DNA of 64,000 nt. Source: Olsenella sp. Its GTDB lineage: Bacteria; Actinomycetota; Coriobacteriia; Coriobacteriales; Atopobiaceae. The notes beneath the pieces are model-generated. The model worked only from the letters and a program-made list of their open reading frames with translations. It had not been told where the DNA came from and searched no databases. The position numbers and the translations under genes were made by a program. Location: the NCBI GenBank assembly GCA_022648325.1, contig JALCMG010000004.1, positions 124,001 through 188,000 on the forward strand, in the 5' to 3' direction. This document shows positions 26,378 to 35,396 of the stretch, piece by piece; the stretch's first letter is position 1, and each line of letters opens with the position of its first letter.

Positions 26378-27604
26378 ATGGCCTCACCCACGTTCGTCTC
26401 CCTCATCCTGGGGGGCGACATTGGCGCATACGCGCTTGGCCGCGAGTTCCACGAGGCCTGCGGGGTTCGCAGCGTCTGCGCCTCGCAGGGTCCCATCGAT
26501 GCCATCACGAAGTCTCGCATCTTTGAGTGCGCGAGCGTCAGCAGGCTTGACGACGCCGAGGTCGAGCGTGTGGTTCGCGAGACGGCCGCCGAGCATCCAG
26601 ACCAGAAGGTCCTTCTCATCACCAACCTCGAATCTGTGGTTGGCTGCGTCTGCCGCCTGGAGGGGCGCCTGCCAGAAAACGTGGTGACCCCCACCCCAAC
26701 TCAGGAATCCGTGGAGGTGCTTGCCCACAAGGACCGCTTCATCCGTCTCTGCCGCGAGCGGAACCTCCCCACCCCCGCAACGGAGATCGTCGACCTTTCT
26801 GGCGACGCCGCAGTTCCGCCGAGCGAGATTGACTTCCCCGTTGTGGCAAAGCCGTCGTTCTCGGCAGAGTACGCGCCGTTCATAGCGCAGGGGTTCCGGA
26901 AGGTATACCTCATGAGCAGCCAGGCGGAGCTTGACGAGCTTTGGGGGAAGCTACGTGCGGCAGGGTTCTCCGGCACCTTCCTGGTTCAGGAGTTTGTCCC
27001 CGGCGACGACACCATGAACGAGACCGTCACCGTCTACGTGACGCGCTCCGGTCGCATCAGCTTGCTTTCTGGAGCGCGAACCATCCTCAACGATCACTCG
27101 CCCAGCCTCATGGGCAACTCCGTGGCCATGCTCACGCAGGATGTGCCAGAGCTGTACGACCAGGTTGCCCGTCTCCTCGAGGGAATGGGCTACCGCGGAT
27201 ACGCCTGCGTAGACGTCAAGCGCGACCCGCGTGACGGGCGGGCGCTCTTCCTTGAGATAAACCCCCGCGTTGGACGCAACTCCTACTACGTGAGCGCCGC
27301 GGGCGAGAATCCCATGGGCCACTGCATCGAAGAGCTCATCTTTGGCCGGGAGCCCAGCGAGGTGCGCACCACGCGCGAGGCCCTCTATACGCTCGTCCCC
27401 CGTGGTCTTCTCAGGCGCTACCTCACCGATGACTCCCTGCGCAAGCGTGTTGAGGCCGCATATAGTGCAGGCCTTGTCTTTGATCCGCAGCGCTACGGGG
27501 CCGACAACAGCGCATCGCGCATGCTCAGCGTTTCTCTCACCGAGCTCAACCAGTATCGAAAGTTCGCTCGCTACTATCCCGAGCAGAGCAAATCGAACTT
27601 CTAG
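26378..27604 (+). CDS. ATP-grasp enzyme, D-aspartate-ligase-like
   Basis: Cytosolic ATP-grasp ligase (408 aa). The N-terminus FVSLILGGDIGAYALGREFH resembles the start of Enterococcus D-Asp ligase (Aslfm), which adds the D-Asp cross-bridge to the peptidoglycan stem Lys. The ATP-grasp core includes AHKDRFIRLCRERNLPTP, FPVVAKPSFSAEY, FLVQEFVPGDDTMNETVTVY and the metal-binding FLEINPRVGRN. I start at ATG 26378 because TAGGAG lies 5 nt upstream. Next on the strand, after tRNA-Asn, comes a Fem-type aminoacyltransferase, which supports a cross-bridge role. The substrate amino acid is inferred. Confidence 0.8.
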   Translation: MASPTFVSLILGGDIGAYALGREFHEACGVRSVCASQGPIDAITKSRIFECASVSRLDDAEVERVVRETAAEHPDQKVLLITNLESVVGCVCRLEGRLPENVVTPTPTQESVEVLAHKDRFIRLCRERNLPTPATEIVDLSGDAAVPPSEIDFPVVAKPSFSAEYAPFIAQGFRKVYLMSSQAELDELWGKLRAAGFSGTFLVQEFVPGDDTMNETVTVYVTRSGRISLLSGARTILNDHSPSLMGNSVAMLTQDVPELYDQVARLLEGMGYRGYACVDVKRDPRDGRALFLEINPRVGRNSYYVSAAGENPMGHCIEELIFGREPSEVRTTREALYTLVPRGLLRRYLTDDSLRKRVEAAYSAGLVFDPQRYGADNSASRMLSVSLTELNQYRKFARYYPEQSKSNF

Positions 27605-27706
27605 CAGGAGGTTCGGGGCAGCCCCGAGGCGTCCGCATGCCGATGAGGAAATTGCATGGACGCGCGAGCGGGTGGCGGGCGAGGTGCTATTATTGTTCGA
27701 CGTGAT

Positions 27707-27781
27707 TCCCCGGTGGCGCAGTGGTAGCGCAGCTGACTGTTAATCAGCGTGTCGCAGGTTCGAACCCTGCCCGGGGAGCCA
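27707..27781 (+). tRNA. tRNA-Asn(GUU), CCA encoded
   Basis: Acceptor stem TCCCCGG/CCGGGGA, discriminator G and encoded CCA at 27779-27781. The anticodon stem GCTGA/TCAGC encloses loop CTGTTAA, giving anticodon GTT. The T-arm is GCAGGTTCGAACCCTGC. Confidence 0.95.
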
Positions 27782-27792
27782 GACTGCCACAT

Positions 27793-27824
27793 GGGGTCGG
27801 CGTTGTTTCGTCGGCCCCGTTTTC
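27793..27824 (+). terminator. Terminator of tRNA-Asn
   Basis: GGGGTCGGC pairs with GTCGGCCCC around GTTGTTTC, then CGTTTTC. It begins 12 nt after the tRNA. Confidence 0.8.
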
Positions 27825-27913
27825 ATGTGCGTCCGAATGACTCCGGACGCCCTCAAAGAGGACCTGCCCGGGCTAACGCCAGCGGCAGGCGACATGCAAG
27901 AAGGAGACGTCAG

Positions 27914-28894
27914 GTGGCACACTTTCTGCAATCAGAGGCATGGGCACGCTTCCAGCAGAGCCTGGGCGAGCGCGTGACCAGGCGCGTAGGCGAGAACTGG
28001 AGCTTCCTTGGCGTCGAGGAGACGCAGACCTTTGGTCCCTTCCACACAAAGCGCCTCTATGCGCCATACGGGCCGAGCTTCTCGGATCCTGCCGCGCTTG
28101 AGCCTGCCCTGGAGCAGTTTGAGCTTAACGCCCGTGAGATGGGTGACGTCTTCGTGCGAGTGGAGCCCATGGGTACCTCGCCAGAGGTCGAGAAGGGCGC
28201 CCGCGAGAAGCTCGAGGCCCTTGGGTATCACCGCGTGAGCCACCTACTGCCCGAGGACACGTGGCGCATTAACGTCACCGTAGGTCGTGACGCCCTCCTC
28301 AAGGGCATGGACAAGTCCAATCGCAAGCGCTATCGCCAGGCCGCCGGGAAGGGCATCGAGATTCGCACGTCCACCGATCCCGAGGACATTCCGCTTCTCA
28401 CCAAGCTCATGAGCGACGTGGAGGAGAGGGACGGGATCATGCTGCGTGACACCGAGTACCTCAAGAAGGAGGCCGCCTCGCTCTTCCCCACGGGAAACGG
28501 TCGCCTGTACCTTGCGGCGCTTCACGAGAAGGACACCGATGGTCAGCCTACCGGCGAAGAGCGCGTGATTGCCGCAAACTTCGTCTTTCTCGACGATGAC
28601 TGCTGCTACCTCATCCACAATGGCGCAGATAGCAACTACTTCAAGACCGGCGCTAACGTTGCCATGCAGGTGCAGATTGTGCTCGACGCAGCCGAGGAGG
28701 GTCGCAAGTGGTGCGACTTCCATGGCATGGCTCCCGAGGGCACCGGCCCCGAGCACCCCTGGTACGGGTTCACCAAGTTCAAGCAGTCATTTGGTGGAGA
28801 GGCGCGCCACTACCTTGGCACCTGGGAGAAGCCCATCAAGAAGGCTCACTATGCCGTCTACGACTTCGCACGCAAGGTGATCGCACACAAGTAG
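27914..28894 (+). CDS. FemA/FemB/FemX-family peptidoglycan aminoacyltransferase
   Basis: Cytosolic GNAT-fold enzyme (326 aa) that adds an amino acid from aminoacyl-tRNA to the peptidoglycan precursor side chain. Family features are the start AHFLQSEAWARFQQSLG, LYAPYGPSF, the segment WRINVTVGRDALLKGMDKSN then RKRYRQAAGKGIEI, and C-terminal CDFHGMAPEGTGPEHPWYGF. I start at GTG 27914 with AAGGAG 7 nt upstream; the longer upstream frame runs through the tRNA terminator. Together with the ATP-grasp enzyme 310 nt upstream it suggests a cross-bridge locus. Which residue is added cannot be read. Confidence 0.9.
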   Translation: MAHFLQSEAWARFQQSLGERVTRRVGENWSFLGVEETQTFGPFHTKRLYAPYGPSFSDPAALEPALEQFELNAREMGDVFVRVEPMGTSPEVEKGAREKLEALGYHRVSHLLPEDTWRINVTVGRDALLKGMDKSNRKRYRQAAGKGIEIRTSTDPEDIPLLTKLMSDVEERDGIMLRDTEYLKKEAASLFPTGNGRLYLAALHEKDTDGQPTGEERVIAANFVFLDDDCCYLIHNGADSNYFKTGANVAMQVQIVLDAAEEGRKWCDFHGMAPEGTGPEHPWYGFTKFKQSFGGEARHYLGTWEKPIKKAHYAVYDFARKVIAHK

Positions 28895-28924
28895 GGCCTG
28901 GCATCAGAGCCACACGTCACAGCA

Positions 28925-28960
28925 ACGGTGCCGCAACCTGGGTTCTGGTTGCGGCACCGT
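28925..28960. terminator. Bidirectional terminator between the Fem gene and hisE
   Basis: Perfect 14-bp stem ACGGTGCCGCAACC/GGTTGCGGCACCGT with an 8-nt loop. GTGTTTTTC follows on the plus strand. It serves the convergent Fem gene and the end of the his operon. Confidence 0.9.
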
Positions 28961-28966
28961 GTTTTT

Positions 28967-29290
28967 CTACTTGCGACGGGCGTCAAGCTCTCCGGCCAGT
29001 TCGTCGAGCGTGATGCCGTACTTCTCGGCAACCACGAGCATGTGGTAGAGAAGGTCGCCCATCTCGTAGCGAATGTGACCGTGGTCCTCGTCCTTGCAGG
29101 CCATGATGATCTCGGACGACTCCTCGGCGAGCTTGGAGAGGAGCTTGTCGCCCTTCTCGGGCTGGAGGAGCCGCGCGGTATAGGACTCTTCCGGGGACGC
29201 CGAGACTGCCCGCTGGTGGATGACGGCGGCAAGCCCCTCCAGGGTCTCCCCTATGTTGCCATCCTTCACGTTTGCGGTTCTGACGCCCAT
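28967..29290 (-). CDS. hisE: Phosphoribosyl-ATP pyrophosphatase
   Basis: Histidine pathway step 2 enzyme (107 aa), hydrolysing PR-ATP to PR-AMP. It is an all-alpha MazG-like fold with metal-binding acidic motifs KLAEESSEIIMACKDE (EE..E) and EMGDLLYHMLVV (D). I start at ATG 29290 with AAAGGAG 3 nt upstream. It is the last gene of the operon, 91 nt after hisI. HisI and HisE are separate genes here, while many bacteria fuse them. Confidence 0.95.
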   Translation of the reverse strand: MGVRTANVKDGNIGETLEGLAAVIHQRAVSASPEESYTARLLQPEKGDKLLSKLAEESSEIIMACKDEDHGHIRYEMGDLLYHMLVVAEKYGITLDELAGELDARRK

Positions 29291-29381
29291 CTCTTCTCCT
29301 TTGGTTATTGCCAACAGCCTGACTAGTGTACGGCAAGGCTGCAAGCAGAATGTGCCAGCAACACAGCGCTTGCGGGATTGA

Positions 29382-29765
29382 TCACGCGAGGGGCACCTCG
29401 CGGAAGAAGCAGCTGCGGTGCCCGGTGTGGCAGGCAGGGCCGGGCGAATCCACCACGTAGATGAGGGTATCGGCGTCGCAGTCAACGAGGACACGCCGCA
29501 CCTGCTGCATGTTTCCGCTGGTAGCCCCCTTGTTCCACGGCTCCTTGCGCGAGCGGGACCAGAACCAGCTCGTGCGAGACTTGAGGGTGAGGCCAAGCGC
29601 CTCTTGGTTTGCCCACGCAACCATGAGGACCTCGCCCGTACCCTCCTGCTGCACCACCACGGGCACGAGGCCATGGGCGTCAAAGCTCACGCAAGCCGGG
29701 AAGTCGTCACAGGGTTGGGTTGGCTCGCCGGCATAGGCGGGCGAGAGAGACGTCGCGTCTGGCAT
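29382..29765 (-). CDS. hisI: Phosphoribosyl-AMP cyclohydrolase
   Basis: Histidine pathway step 3 enzyme (127 aa), opening the adenine ring of PR-AMP. Zn/Mg-binding residues are in VDCDADTLIYVV (three Asp) and in the C-terminal GPACHTGHRSCFFRE (Cys-x6-Cys). The SRTSWFWSRSRKEPWNKGATSGN segment (residues ~70-92) is highly conserved. I start at ATG 29765, where GAAGGAG lies 8 nt upstream. It is 42 nt after hisF. Confidence 0.96.
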   Translation of the reverse strand: MPDATSLSPAYAGEPTQPCDDFPACVSFDAHGLVPVVVQQEGTGEVLMVAWANQEALGLTLKSRTSWFWSRSRKEPWNKGATSGNMQQVRRVLVDCDADTLIYVVDSPGPACHTGHRSCFFREVPLA

Positions 29766-29807
29766 GGAACTTGCTCCTTCTCTGATATGGGCGGCACGCG
29801 GGACCAA

Positions 29808-30575
29808 CTAGAAGTCGAGCCTCACGGGAATGCCCTGGCTGGCCATGTACTCCTTGACCTGGCGAACCGTGTATGTGCCAAAGTGGAAGACGCTCGCGGC
29901 GAGAACGGCGTCGGCCTCACCCTCGATGATGCCCTCGGCAAAGTGCTCGAGCGTGCCCACGCCGCCGGAGGCAATCACGGGGATGCTCACGGCACGCGAA
30001 ACGGCGCGGGTGAGCGGGATGTCAAAGCCGTCCTTGGTACCGTCACGGTCCATACTCGTGAGGAGTATCTCGCCGGCACCGCGGCGCGCGGCCTCCTCGG
30101 CCCACTGGACTGCGTCGATGCCCGTAGAGATGCGTCCGCCGGCGAGATAGACCTCCCACTTGTCACCAGGCCCCACCTGCTTGGCATCTATGGCAACGAC
30201 GACGGCCTGGCTGCCGAAGGAGGCCGCTGCCCGCGTGATGAGCGTGGGGTCATGCACGGCGGCGGAGTTGATGGAGACCTTGTCGGCACCGGCCGAGACC
30301 ATCACGCGGCAGCCCCCTACGTCACGAAAGCCGCCACCCACGGTGTAGGGGATGTGCAGCTGACTCGCGGCGCGCGAGGCAAGGTCGATCGTGGTGGATC
30401 GGTCGTCCGAGGTGGCGGTGATGTCGAGAAACACGACCTCGTCGGCACCCTCGCGGTCGTACTTGGCCGCGAGTTCCACGGGGTCTCCTGCGTCGCGGAG
30501 GTCGACGAAGTTGACGCCCTTAACGACGCGGCCGTCCTTGACGTCCAGGCAGGGGATGACCCTCTTTGTCAGCAT
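29808..30575 (-). CDS. hisF: Imidazole glycerol phosphate synthase, cyclase subunit
   Basis: (Beta-alpha)8 barrel enzyme (255 aa) that pairs with HisH to make IGP and AICAR from PRFAR. Catalytic Asp residues are in [18 protein letters not shown] and [16 protein letters not shown]. Phosphate-binding turns are in TVGGGFRDV and [12 protein letters not shown]. The start ATG 30575 has GGGAG 6 nt upstream. A 281-nt gap with a strong stem-loop separates it from hisA, an unusual break in an otherwise tight operon. Confidence 0.97.
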   Translation of the reverse strand: MLTKRVIPCLDVKDGRVVKGVNFVDLRDAGDPVELAAKYDREGADEVVFLDITATSDDRSTTIDLASRAASQLHIPYTVGGGFRDVGGCRVMVSAGADKVSINSAAVHDPTLITRAAASFGSQAVVVAIDAKQVGPGDKWEVYLAGGRISTGIDAVQWAEEAARRGAGEILLTSMDRDGTKDGFDIPLTRAVSRAVSIPVIASGGVGTLEHFAEGIIEGEADAVLAASVFHFGTYTVRQVKEYMASQGIPVRLDF

Positions 30576-30592
30576 GGTTACTCCCTTCTGCG

Positions 30593-30684
30593 GCCCTTTC
30601 GCGCCTTCTCAAAGTTCGGCGCTCGCCGCCCCCTTGGGCGGCTCGCTCGCTTCGCGACTCACTTTGCGAGAGGCACGAAAGGGC
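30593..30684 (-). other. Large stem-loop inside the his operon (hisA-hisF gap)
   Basis: Nested pairing: GCCCTTTCG/CGAAAGGGC outside, then GCCTTCTC/GAGAGGC and AAAGT/ACTTT, with GCCGCCC/GGGCGGC at the tip. There is no T-run. The rest of the 30576-30856 gap shows no gene. It may be a processing or attenuation site in the his message. Confidence 0.55.
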
Positions 30685-30856
30685 AGTTGCACGAAACCAA
30701 TACGTACAAGCGGTCATCCCCTGACTGGAGCCTGGGACCAGGGCCTGACCTTCTAAAGAACAAAGAGCAGCGAACAGAGAAAAGCACAACAACCACAACC
30801 AGAAGCCAAGCGACGTTGTGCGAGGGCGCGCTTCTTGCAGTGGCACGCTCCACCGC

Positions 30857-31591
30857 CTACCCGCACGCAGCGAGAGCGTCCTCGAGCGTGAGCGCGCCCT
30901 CGTACAACGCGCGCCCCGCTATGCAGCCCTCCACCACCTCGGATCCCAGCGCCGCAAGCGCGCGGACGTCCGCCACGCTGGCAATGCCTCCGGAGGCAAC
31001 CACGGGAAAGCCCGCGACCTTGGCGATGTGGCGATACGCGGCAGGGTCGATGCCCGTCTGCATGCCGTCACGCGCGATGTCGGTGAAGACGAGGTGGCGA
31101 AAGCCCATCTCAGCAAGGCTGGAGACGAGGCCGTCTGCCATAAGCGACCCGCCCTCGCGCCAACCGTTCACCTTGACCACGCCGTCTTTCGCCGCCACGT
31201 CCGCCACTGCCATGTCGCCAAACTCAACTGCCGCCTGACGTGCGAACGACGGGTCACGCACGAGCGCCGTGCCTATGGCTATGCGGCGTACCCCAAGACT
31301 GGCAAGACGGCGCATGGCGTCTATCGAGCGCACGCCACCGCCAGCGTCAACCGAGAGCCCCTCCACCTGGCAAATGTCGCGAATCGCTTGGGCGTTGGCA
31401 TCACGGGCCGTCTCGTCCTCGCCAAACGCGCTGGAGAGGTCGACCACGTGGACCCAGGTGGCGCCACGCACGAGAAAGTCGCGCGCCACGGAGGCGGGAT
31501 CGTCCGAATAGACGTCCATGCGGGAGCGGTCCCCGTTGGCGAGGCGCACCACCTTGCCTCCCACCAGGTCTATCGCCGGGAAGAGGATCAT
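30857..31591 (-). CDS. hisA: ProFAR isomerase
   Basis: (Beta-alpha)8 barrel isomerase (244 aa) acting before HisF. Seen are ILFPAIDLVGGKVVRL (catalytic Asp in AIDL), VDAGGGVRS, VFTDIARDGMQTGIDP (second catalytic Asp) and VVASGGIASVADV (phosphate site). The start overlaps the hisH stop by 4 nt (ATGA), implying coupling. The next gene, hisF, is a barrel of the same ancestry. Confidence 0.97.
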   Translation of the reverse strand: MILFPAIDLVGGKVVRLANGDRSRMDVYSDDPASVARDFLVRGATWVHVVDLSSAFGEDETARDANAQAIRDICQVEGLSVDAGGGVRSIDAMRRLASLGVRRIAIGTALVRDPSFARQAAVEFGDMAVADVAAKDGVVKVNGWREGGSLMADGLVSSLAEMGFRHLVFTDIARDGMQTGIDPAAYRHIAKVAGFPVVASGGIASVADVRALAALGSEVVEGCIAGRALYEGALTLEDALAACG

Positions 31592-32301
31592 CGGACGCCT
31601 CCAGCCCTCACGATGTCCACGAAGTTGGAGAGCACCACGAGGCCAGTTGCCGAGGACTTCTCGGGATGGAACTGCACGCCAAAGACCGGACCTTGGGCAA
31701 CGGCCGAGCCAAAGCTCCGCGCGTAGTGCGTGTGGGCAGCAACCAGCGTGGGATCAACGTCATCGGAAAGGGCGTAGGAGTGCGTGAAGTAGAAGTTGGC
31801 ACCCGAGGGCACGTCATGCAGGAGTTGAGTCCTCTCCCCCGCCTCGGTTGGGTAGACCTGGTCCCACCCCACGTGCGGCACCTTGAGCCTGCCAGAGCGT
31901 AGGTGCGTGACCGAGCCGGAGAAGAACCCAAGGCCAGCCACCCAACGGTCGTCGCCGGGCGTACCGGCAGGGACGGGCTCCTCGTTCTCGTGCGGAAGGC
32001 CTCGCTCGCCGGAACGCTCCTCGCCGCGTGAGAAGAGCAGCTGGAGCCCCAGGCAGATGCCCAGGAAGGGGACGCCTCGCCCCAGCGCGTCAAGGATGGC
32101 CTCTCCCTGGCCCGACTCGTTCACATACTCCATGGCGCTCTCGAAGCTCCCCACGCCGGGAAGCACCAGGCCTGATGCCGCAGAGATGTCTGCGGGTGCG
32201 TCAGAGACGGCCGCCTCCCCGCCTACGGCCGCCAGACCATGCTGCACGGAGAGGAGGTTTCCCTTGTGGTAGTCGATGACGACGATCTTCGCAGATGCCA
32301 T
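31588..32301 (-). CDS. hisH: Imidazole glycerol phosphate synthase, glutaminase subunit
   Basis: Class I glutamine amidotransferase (237 aa) that supplies ammonia to HisF. The nucleophile Cys is in PFLGICLGLQLLF. The catalytic His/Glu pair is in GVQFHPEKSS. The oxyanion-strand motif is LVLPGVGSFESAM. It is slightly longer than the usual ~205 aa because of an acidic insertion (ENEEPVPAGTPGDD, ~120-135). It touches hisB upstream and overlaps hisA by 4 nt. Confidence 0.97.
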   Translation of the reverse strand: MASAKIVVIDYHKGNLLSVQHGLAAVGGEAAVSDAPADISAASGLVLPGVGSFESAMEYVNESGQGEAILDALGRGVPFLGICLGLQLLFSRGEERSGERGLPHENEEPVPAGTPGDDRWVAGLGFFSGSVTHLRSGRLKVPHVGWDQVYPTEAGERTQLLHDVPSGANFYFTHSYALSDDVDPTLVAAHTHYARSFGSAVAQGPVFGVQFHPEKSSATGLVVLSNFVDIVRAGGVR

Positions 32302-32888
32302 CAGAGCGCTCCCTTCGTAGACGGAATGCCTTCCACGCGTGGATCCGGCTCGACGGCGGTCCTGAGTGCGCGGGCAAACGATTTGAACGTGGCCTCGAGT
32401 ATGTGGTGCGCGTTCTCGCCCGCGACCTCCCGCAGATGCACGGTCATGCCGGCGTCACGTGCCAGGCCGCAGAAGAACTCGTGGCCAAGCTCGGTGTCGA
32501 AGGCGCCCACCTTCTGGGGCCCAATGGGCACGTCCCAGAAGAGCTCTCCACGCCCCGAGATGTCGACGGCAGCCATGACCAGGGCCTCGTCGAGAGGAAC
32601 CAGCGCATCGCCAAAGCGACGGATGCCGCGCTTGTCGCCAAGCGCCTGGCGAAGCGCCTGCCCGAGCACGATGCCCGTGTCCTCGACGGTGTGGTGGTCA
32701 TCCACCCAGGTGTCACCCTTCACGTGCACCGTGAGGTCCACGAGCGAGTGGCGCGAGAGCGCGGTGAGCATGTGGTCAAAGAACCCCACGTCAGTCGAGA
32801 TGTCGGAGGTGCCGGTGCCGTCAAGGTTCACCGTGACCTCGATTGATGTCTCGGCGGTCTGCCGAGAGACGCTTGCCACGCGTGCCAT
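32301..32888 (-). CDS. hisB: Imidazoleglycerol-phosphate dehydratase
   Basis: Mn-dependent dehydratase (195 aa), single domain without the phosphatase half seen in enterobacteria. Metal-binding repeats are [28 protein letters not shown] and [14 protein letters not shown], plus [19 protein letters not shown] start at ATG 32888 because AAGGGGG stands 7 nt upstream; the ATG at 32894 is too close to that site. A separate histidinol-phosphatase is needed and is not in this cluster. Confidence 0.97.
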   Translation of the reverse strand: MARVASVSRQTAETSIEVTVNLDGTGTSDISTDVGFFDHMLTALSRHSLVDLTVHVKGDTWVDDHHTVEDTGIVLGQALRQALGDKRGIRRFGDALVPLDEALVMAAVDISGRGELFWDVPIGPQKVGAFDTELGHEFFCGLARDAGMTVHLREVAGENAHHILEATFKSFARALRTAVEPDPRVEGIPSTKGAL

Positions 32889-32890
32889 GG

Positions 32891-33982
32891 TCATTCCCCC
32901 TTAAGGATGGACTTGAGTGCCGCAACCACAAGGTCGTTCTCCTCGGGCTTGCCAACGGTGATGCGCAGGCAGTCCGCAAGGCCGGGAGTGGACGAGAAGT
33001 CCCTTACGAGTATTGAGTGCTCGTCGCGCAGGCGCCGCCACACGTCGTGGGCGTGCGGGACGCGGGTGCAGATAAAGTTTGCCTGGCTTGGCCACACGCG
33101 CACGCCCAGCGGGGCAAGGCCGCCAAGCATGTCGGAGAGTCGGCCGCGGTCCTGGCGGATGGCCTGGATGACCGGCTGAAACGCATCGCGGTGCGTGACC
33201 GCCGCAAGCGCCGCGGCCTGGTCGAGCACGCTCACCGAGTAGGGCTGACGCACGGCGGCGAAAGCCGCAACCACTGCGGGATTTGCCAGCACGTAGCCCA
33301 CGCGGGCGCCCGCCAGCGCGAACGCCTTGGAGAAGGTGTGCAGCACGGCAAGGTTCTCGTACTCGTCGAGCAGGTCCTCGACGGAGGAGCCGGGGTCGGC
33401 GAACTCGATGTACGCCTCATCCACGAGCACGATGCCGGGGCACGCCTCGCAGAGCCTGCGCACGCCCGCGCGCGAGAAGAGGTCACCAGTGGGGTTGTTG
33501 GGCGAGGTCACCACCACGAGCGTCGCCGTGCGCGCGGCTTCGACCAACGCATCCACGTTGGGGGCGAAGTCCTTCTCGCGGGGCACCTCGACCACGGGCG
33601 TCTCGACCATAGAGGCATAGAGCCCGTAGACAGAGAAGGTGGGCGGGCAGCTCACGAGGGCGTGCCCCGCCCCGCCAAACGCCAGGAAGAAGTTGAAGAG
33701 GAGCTCGTCGCCGCCGTTGCCAACGATGACCTGCTCGGGAGCCACGCCGTGCCAGGCGGCGAGCTTCTCGCGCAGCTCTCCCGCAAGCGGGACCGGATAG
33801 CGGTTCCAAGCGGCCTCGGCAACGGCCGCCGCGAGCGCCGGCTTGACCTCGGGTGGGATGCCGTAGTTGTTCTCGTTGGCCGAGAGGATCACCTCGACGG
33901 GTGAGAACGCCGGGTCGTACGGCTCGAGCGCCGCGGCGGACGGGCGCATGAGGGCGCGCACCTCTGGTGTGATGCCAGCCAT
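32891..33982 (-). CDS. hisC: Histidinol-phosphate aminotransferase
   Basis: PLP-dependent fold type I aminotransferase (363 aa) making histidinol phosphate. Seen are [14 protein letters not shown] near the N-terminus, [35 protein letters not shown] (Asp/Tyr contacting PLP) and the Schiff-base Lys in [17 protein letters not shown]. The start ATG 33982 is close to a GGGGAG site. It lies 7 nt after hisD and 2 nt before hisB. Confidence 0.96.
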   Translation of the reverse strand: MAGITPEVRALMRPSAAALEPYDPAFSPVEVILSANENNYGIPPEVKPALAAAVAEAAWNRYPVPLAGELREKLAAWHGVAPEQVIVGNGGDELLFNFFLAFGGAGHALVSCPPTFSVYGLYASMVETPVVEVPREKDFAPNVDALVEAARTATLVVVTSPNNPTGDLFSRAGVRRLCEACPGIVLVDEAYIEFADPGSSVEDLLDEYENLAVLHTFSKAFALAGARVGYVLANPAVVAAFAAVRQPYSVSVLDQAAALAAVTHRDAFQPVIQAIRQDRGRLSDMLGGLAPLGVRVWPSQANFICTRVPHAHDVWRRLRDEHSILVRDFSSTPGLADCLRITVGKPEENDLVVAALKSILKGE

Positions 33983-33989
33983 GTCTCCC

Positions 33990-35396
33990 CTACCCCTCGT
34001 ACCCGGGGAGCTTGGGCATGCCCGGCTCGTCGAGCTGCTGCGGCCACGCGGTGCGGGTGGCGCCCTCACAAGCGGCAGCCGCGTCCGAGAAGCCCTTCTC
34101 GCCCTCCTCGGCAAGCTTCACGCGCAGCCCGGCGGAAAGCGCGTGCGCCCAAAGCCCCTCGGCCTGGGCCATAGCCTGGACGGCCGGGGCGTCGGCAAGA
34201 AGGCCCTGCGGCGTGTAGGAGATGACGCTCGAGTGCTTCTGGAAGTCGTAGACGCCCAGGGGGTTGGAGAAGCGCGCGGTTCCGCCGGTGGGAAGCGTGT
34301 GGTCGGGGCCGGCAACGTAGTCTCCCAGGGGCTCCGAGCTCCAGGCGCCCACGAAGATGGCGCCCGCGTTGCGCACGGACCCGAGAAGCGACATGGCATC
34401 CTCGCAGTGCAGCTCGAGGTGCTCGGGCGCGACCACGTTCACGGCCTCGACGGCTTCTGCCAGCGTCGCGGCAACAACCACCACGCCGCGGTCGTCCAGC
34501 GAGGCGCGCGTGACCTTCTCGCGCGGGCTCTGCGAGACGAGGCGCTCGACGGCATCGAGGACGCGGTCTGGCAGCGCGACATCGCAGGTCACGAGGTAGC
34601 AGGAGGCCATGGGGTCGTGCTCGGCCTGGGCCATGAGGTCTGCCGCAACCACGACCGGATCTGCGGAGGCGTCTGCAAGGACGCATACCTCGGACGGGCC
34701 GGCAATCATGTCGATGCCCACATCACCGGAGACGTGACGCTTCGCGGCCGCCACGTACGCGTTCCCCGGGCCCACGACCTTGTCGACTCGAGGGATGGAC
34801 TCGGTGCCATACGCCACGGCGCCTATCGCCTGGGCGCCACCTACGGCATAGACCTCGTCGACGCCCGCCACCGAGGCTGCCGCCAGCGTGTATGCGGAGA
34901 GCGTGCCGTCGTGCTGGGGCGGGGTCACCATGACAACGCGGCGGACGCCCGCGACCTTGGCCGGGATGGCGTCCATGAGTACGGTCGAGGGGTACTGCGC
35001 GCGGCCGCCCGGCACGTAGATGGCCACGGAGTCGAGCGGCGTCACCTTGACGCCCAGGATGGTGCCGTCGGGCCGCGTCTCGAACCAGGAGTTCTCGCGC
35101 TGGCGCTCGTGGAACTCGCGAATCTGACGGTACGCGCGGCGCAGGGACGAGAGGAACTCCGCATCCACCATGCCTGGCGCGGCGTCCACCAGCTCCTGCG
35201 GAACGCGGAAGTCACTGGGGCAGGCGCCGTCGAAGCGCTTGCAGTACTCGCGGACGGCTGCGTCGCCCCTCTCGCGCACGTCATCCACGATGGCGGCGGC
35301 GCTCTCCATCACCTCGTGCGGAAGCGCCCCCGAGCGGTTGAGGTCTGCCTGCGTGAGCGCCTGTCCGGCGGCCAGCGTGATCCTTCTCAAAGCCAC
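33990..35396 (-). CDS. hisD: Histidinol dehydrogenase
   Basis: Last-step enzyme (468 aa), oxidising L-histidinol to histidine in two NAD-dependent steps; Zn-dependent. Motifs are VAIYVPGGRAQYPSTVLM, VDKVVGPGNAYVAAAKR, AGPSEVCVLAD, AQAEHDP (catalytic Glu/His region), APEHLELH and DYVAGPDHTLPTGGTARF. The C-terminus extends about 35 residues beyond the usual end (Ala/Glu-rich). The start is GTG 35396, overlapping the hisZG stop by 10 nt. Confidence 0.97.
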   Translation of the reverse strand: MALRRITLAAGQALTQADLNRSGALPHEVMESAAAIVDDVRERGDAAVREYCKRFDGACPSDFRVPQELVDAAPGMVDAEFLSSLRRAYRQIREFHERQRENSWFETRPDGTILGVKVTPLDSVAIYVPGGRAQYPSTVLMDAIPAKVAGVRRVVMVTPPQHDGTLSAYTLAAASVAGVDEVYAVGGAQAIGAVAYGTESIPRVDKVVGPGNAYVAAAKRHVSGDVGIDMIAGPSEVCVLADASADPVVVAADLMAQAEHDPMASCYLVTCDVALPDRVLDAVERLVSQSPREKVTRASLDDRGVVVVAATLAEAVEAVNVVAPEHLELHCEDAMSLLGSVRNAGAIFVGAWSSEPLGDYVAGPDHTLPTGGTARFSNPLGVYDFQKHSSVISYTPQGLLADAPAVQAMAQAEGLWAHALSAGLRVKLAEEGEKGFSDAAAACEGATRTAWPQQLDEPGMPKLPGYEG

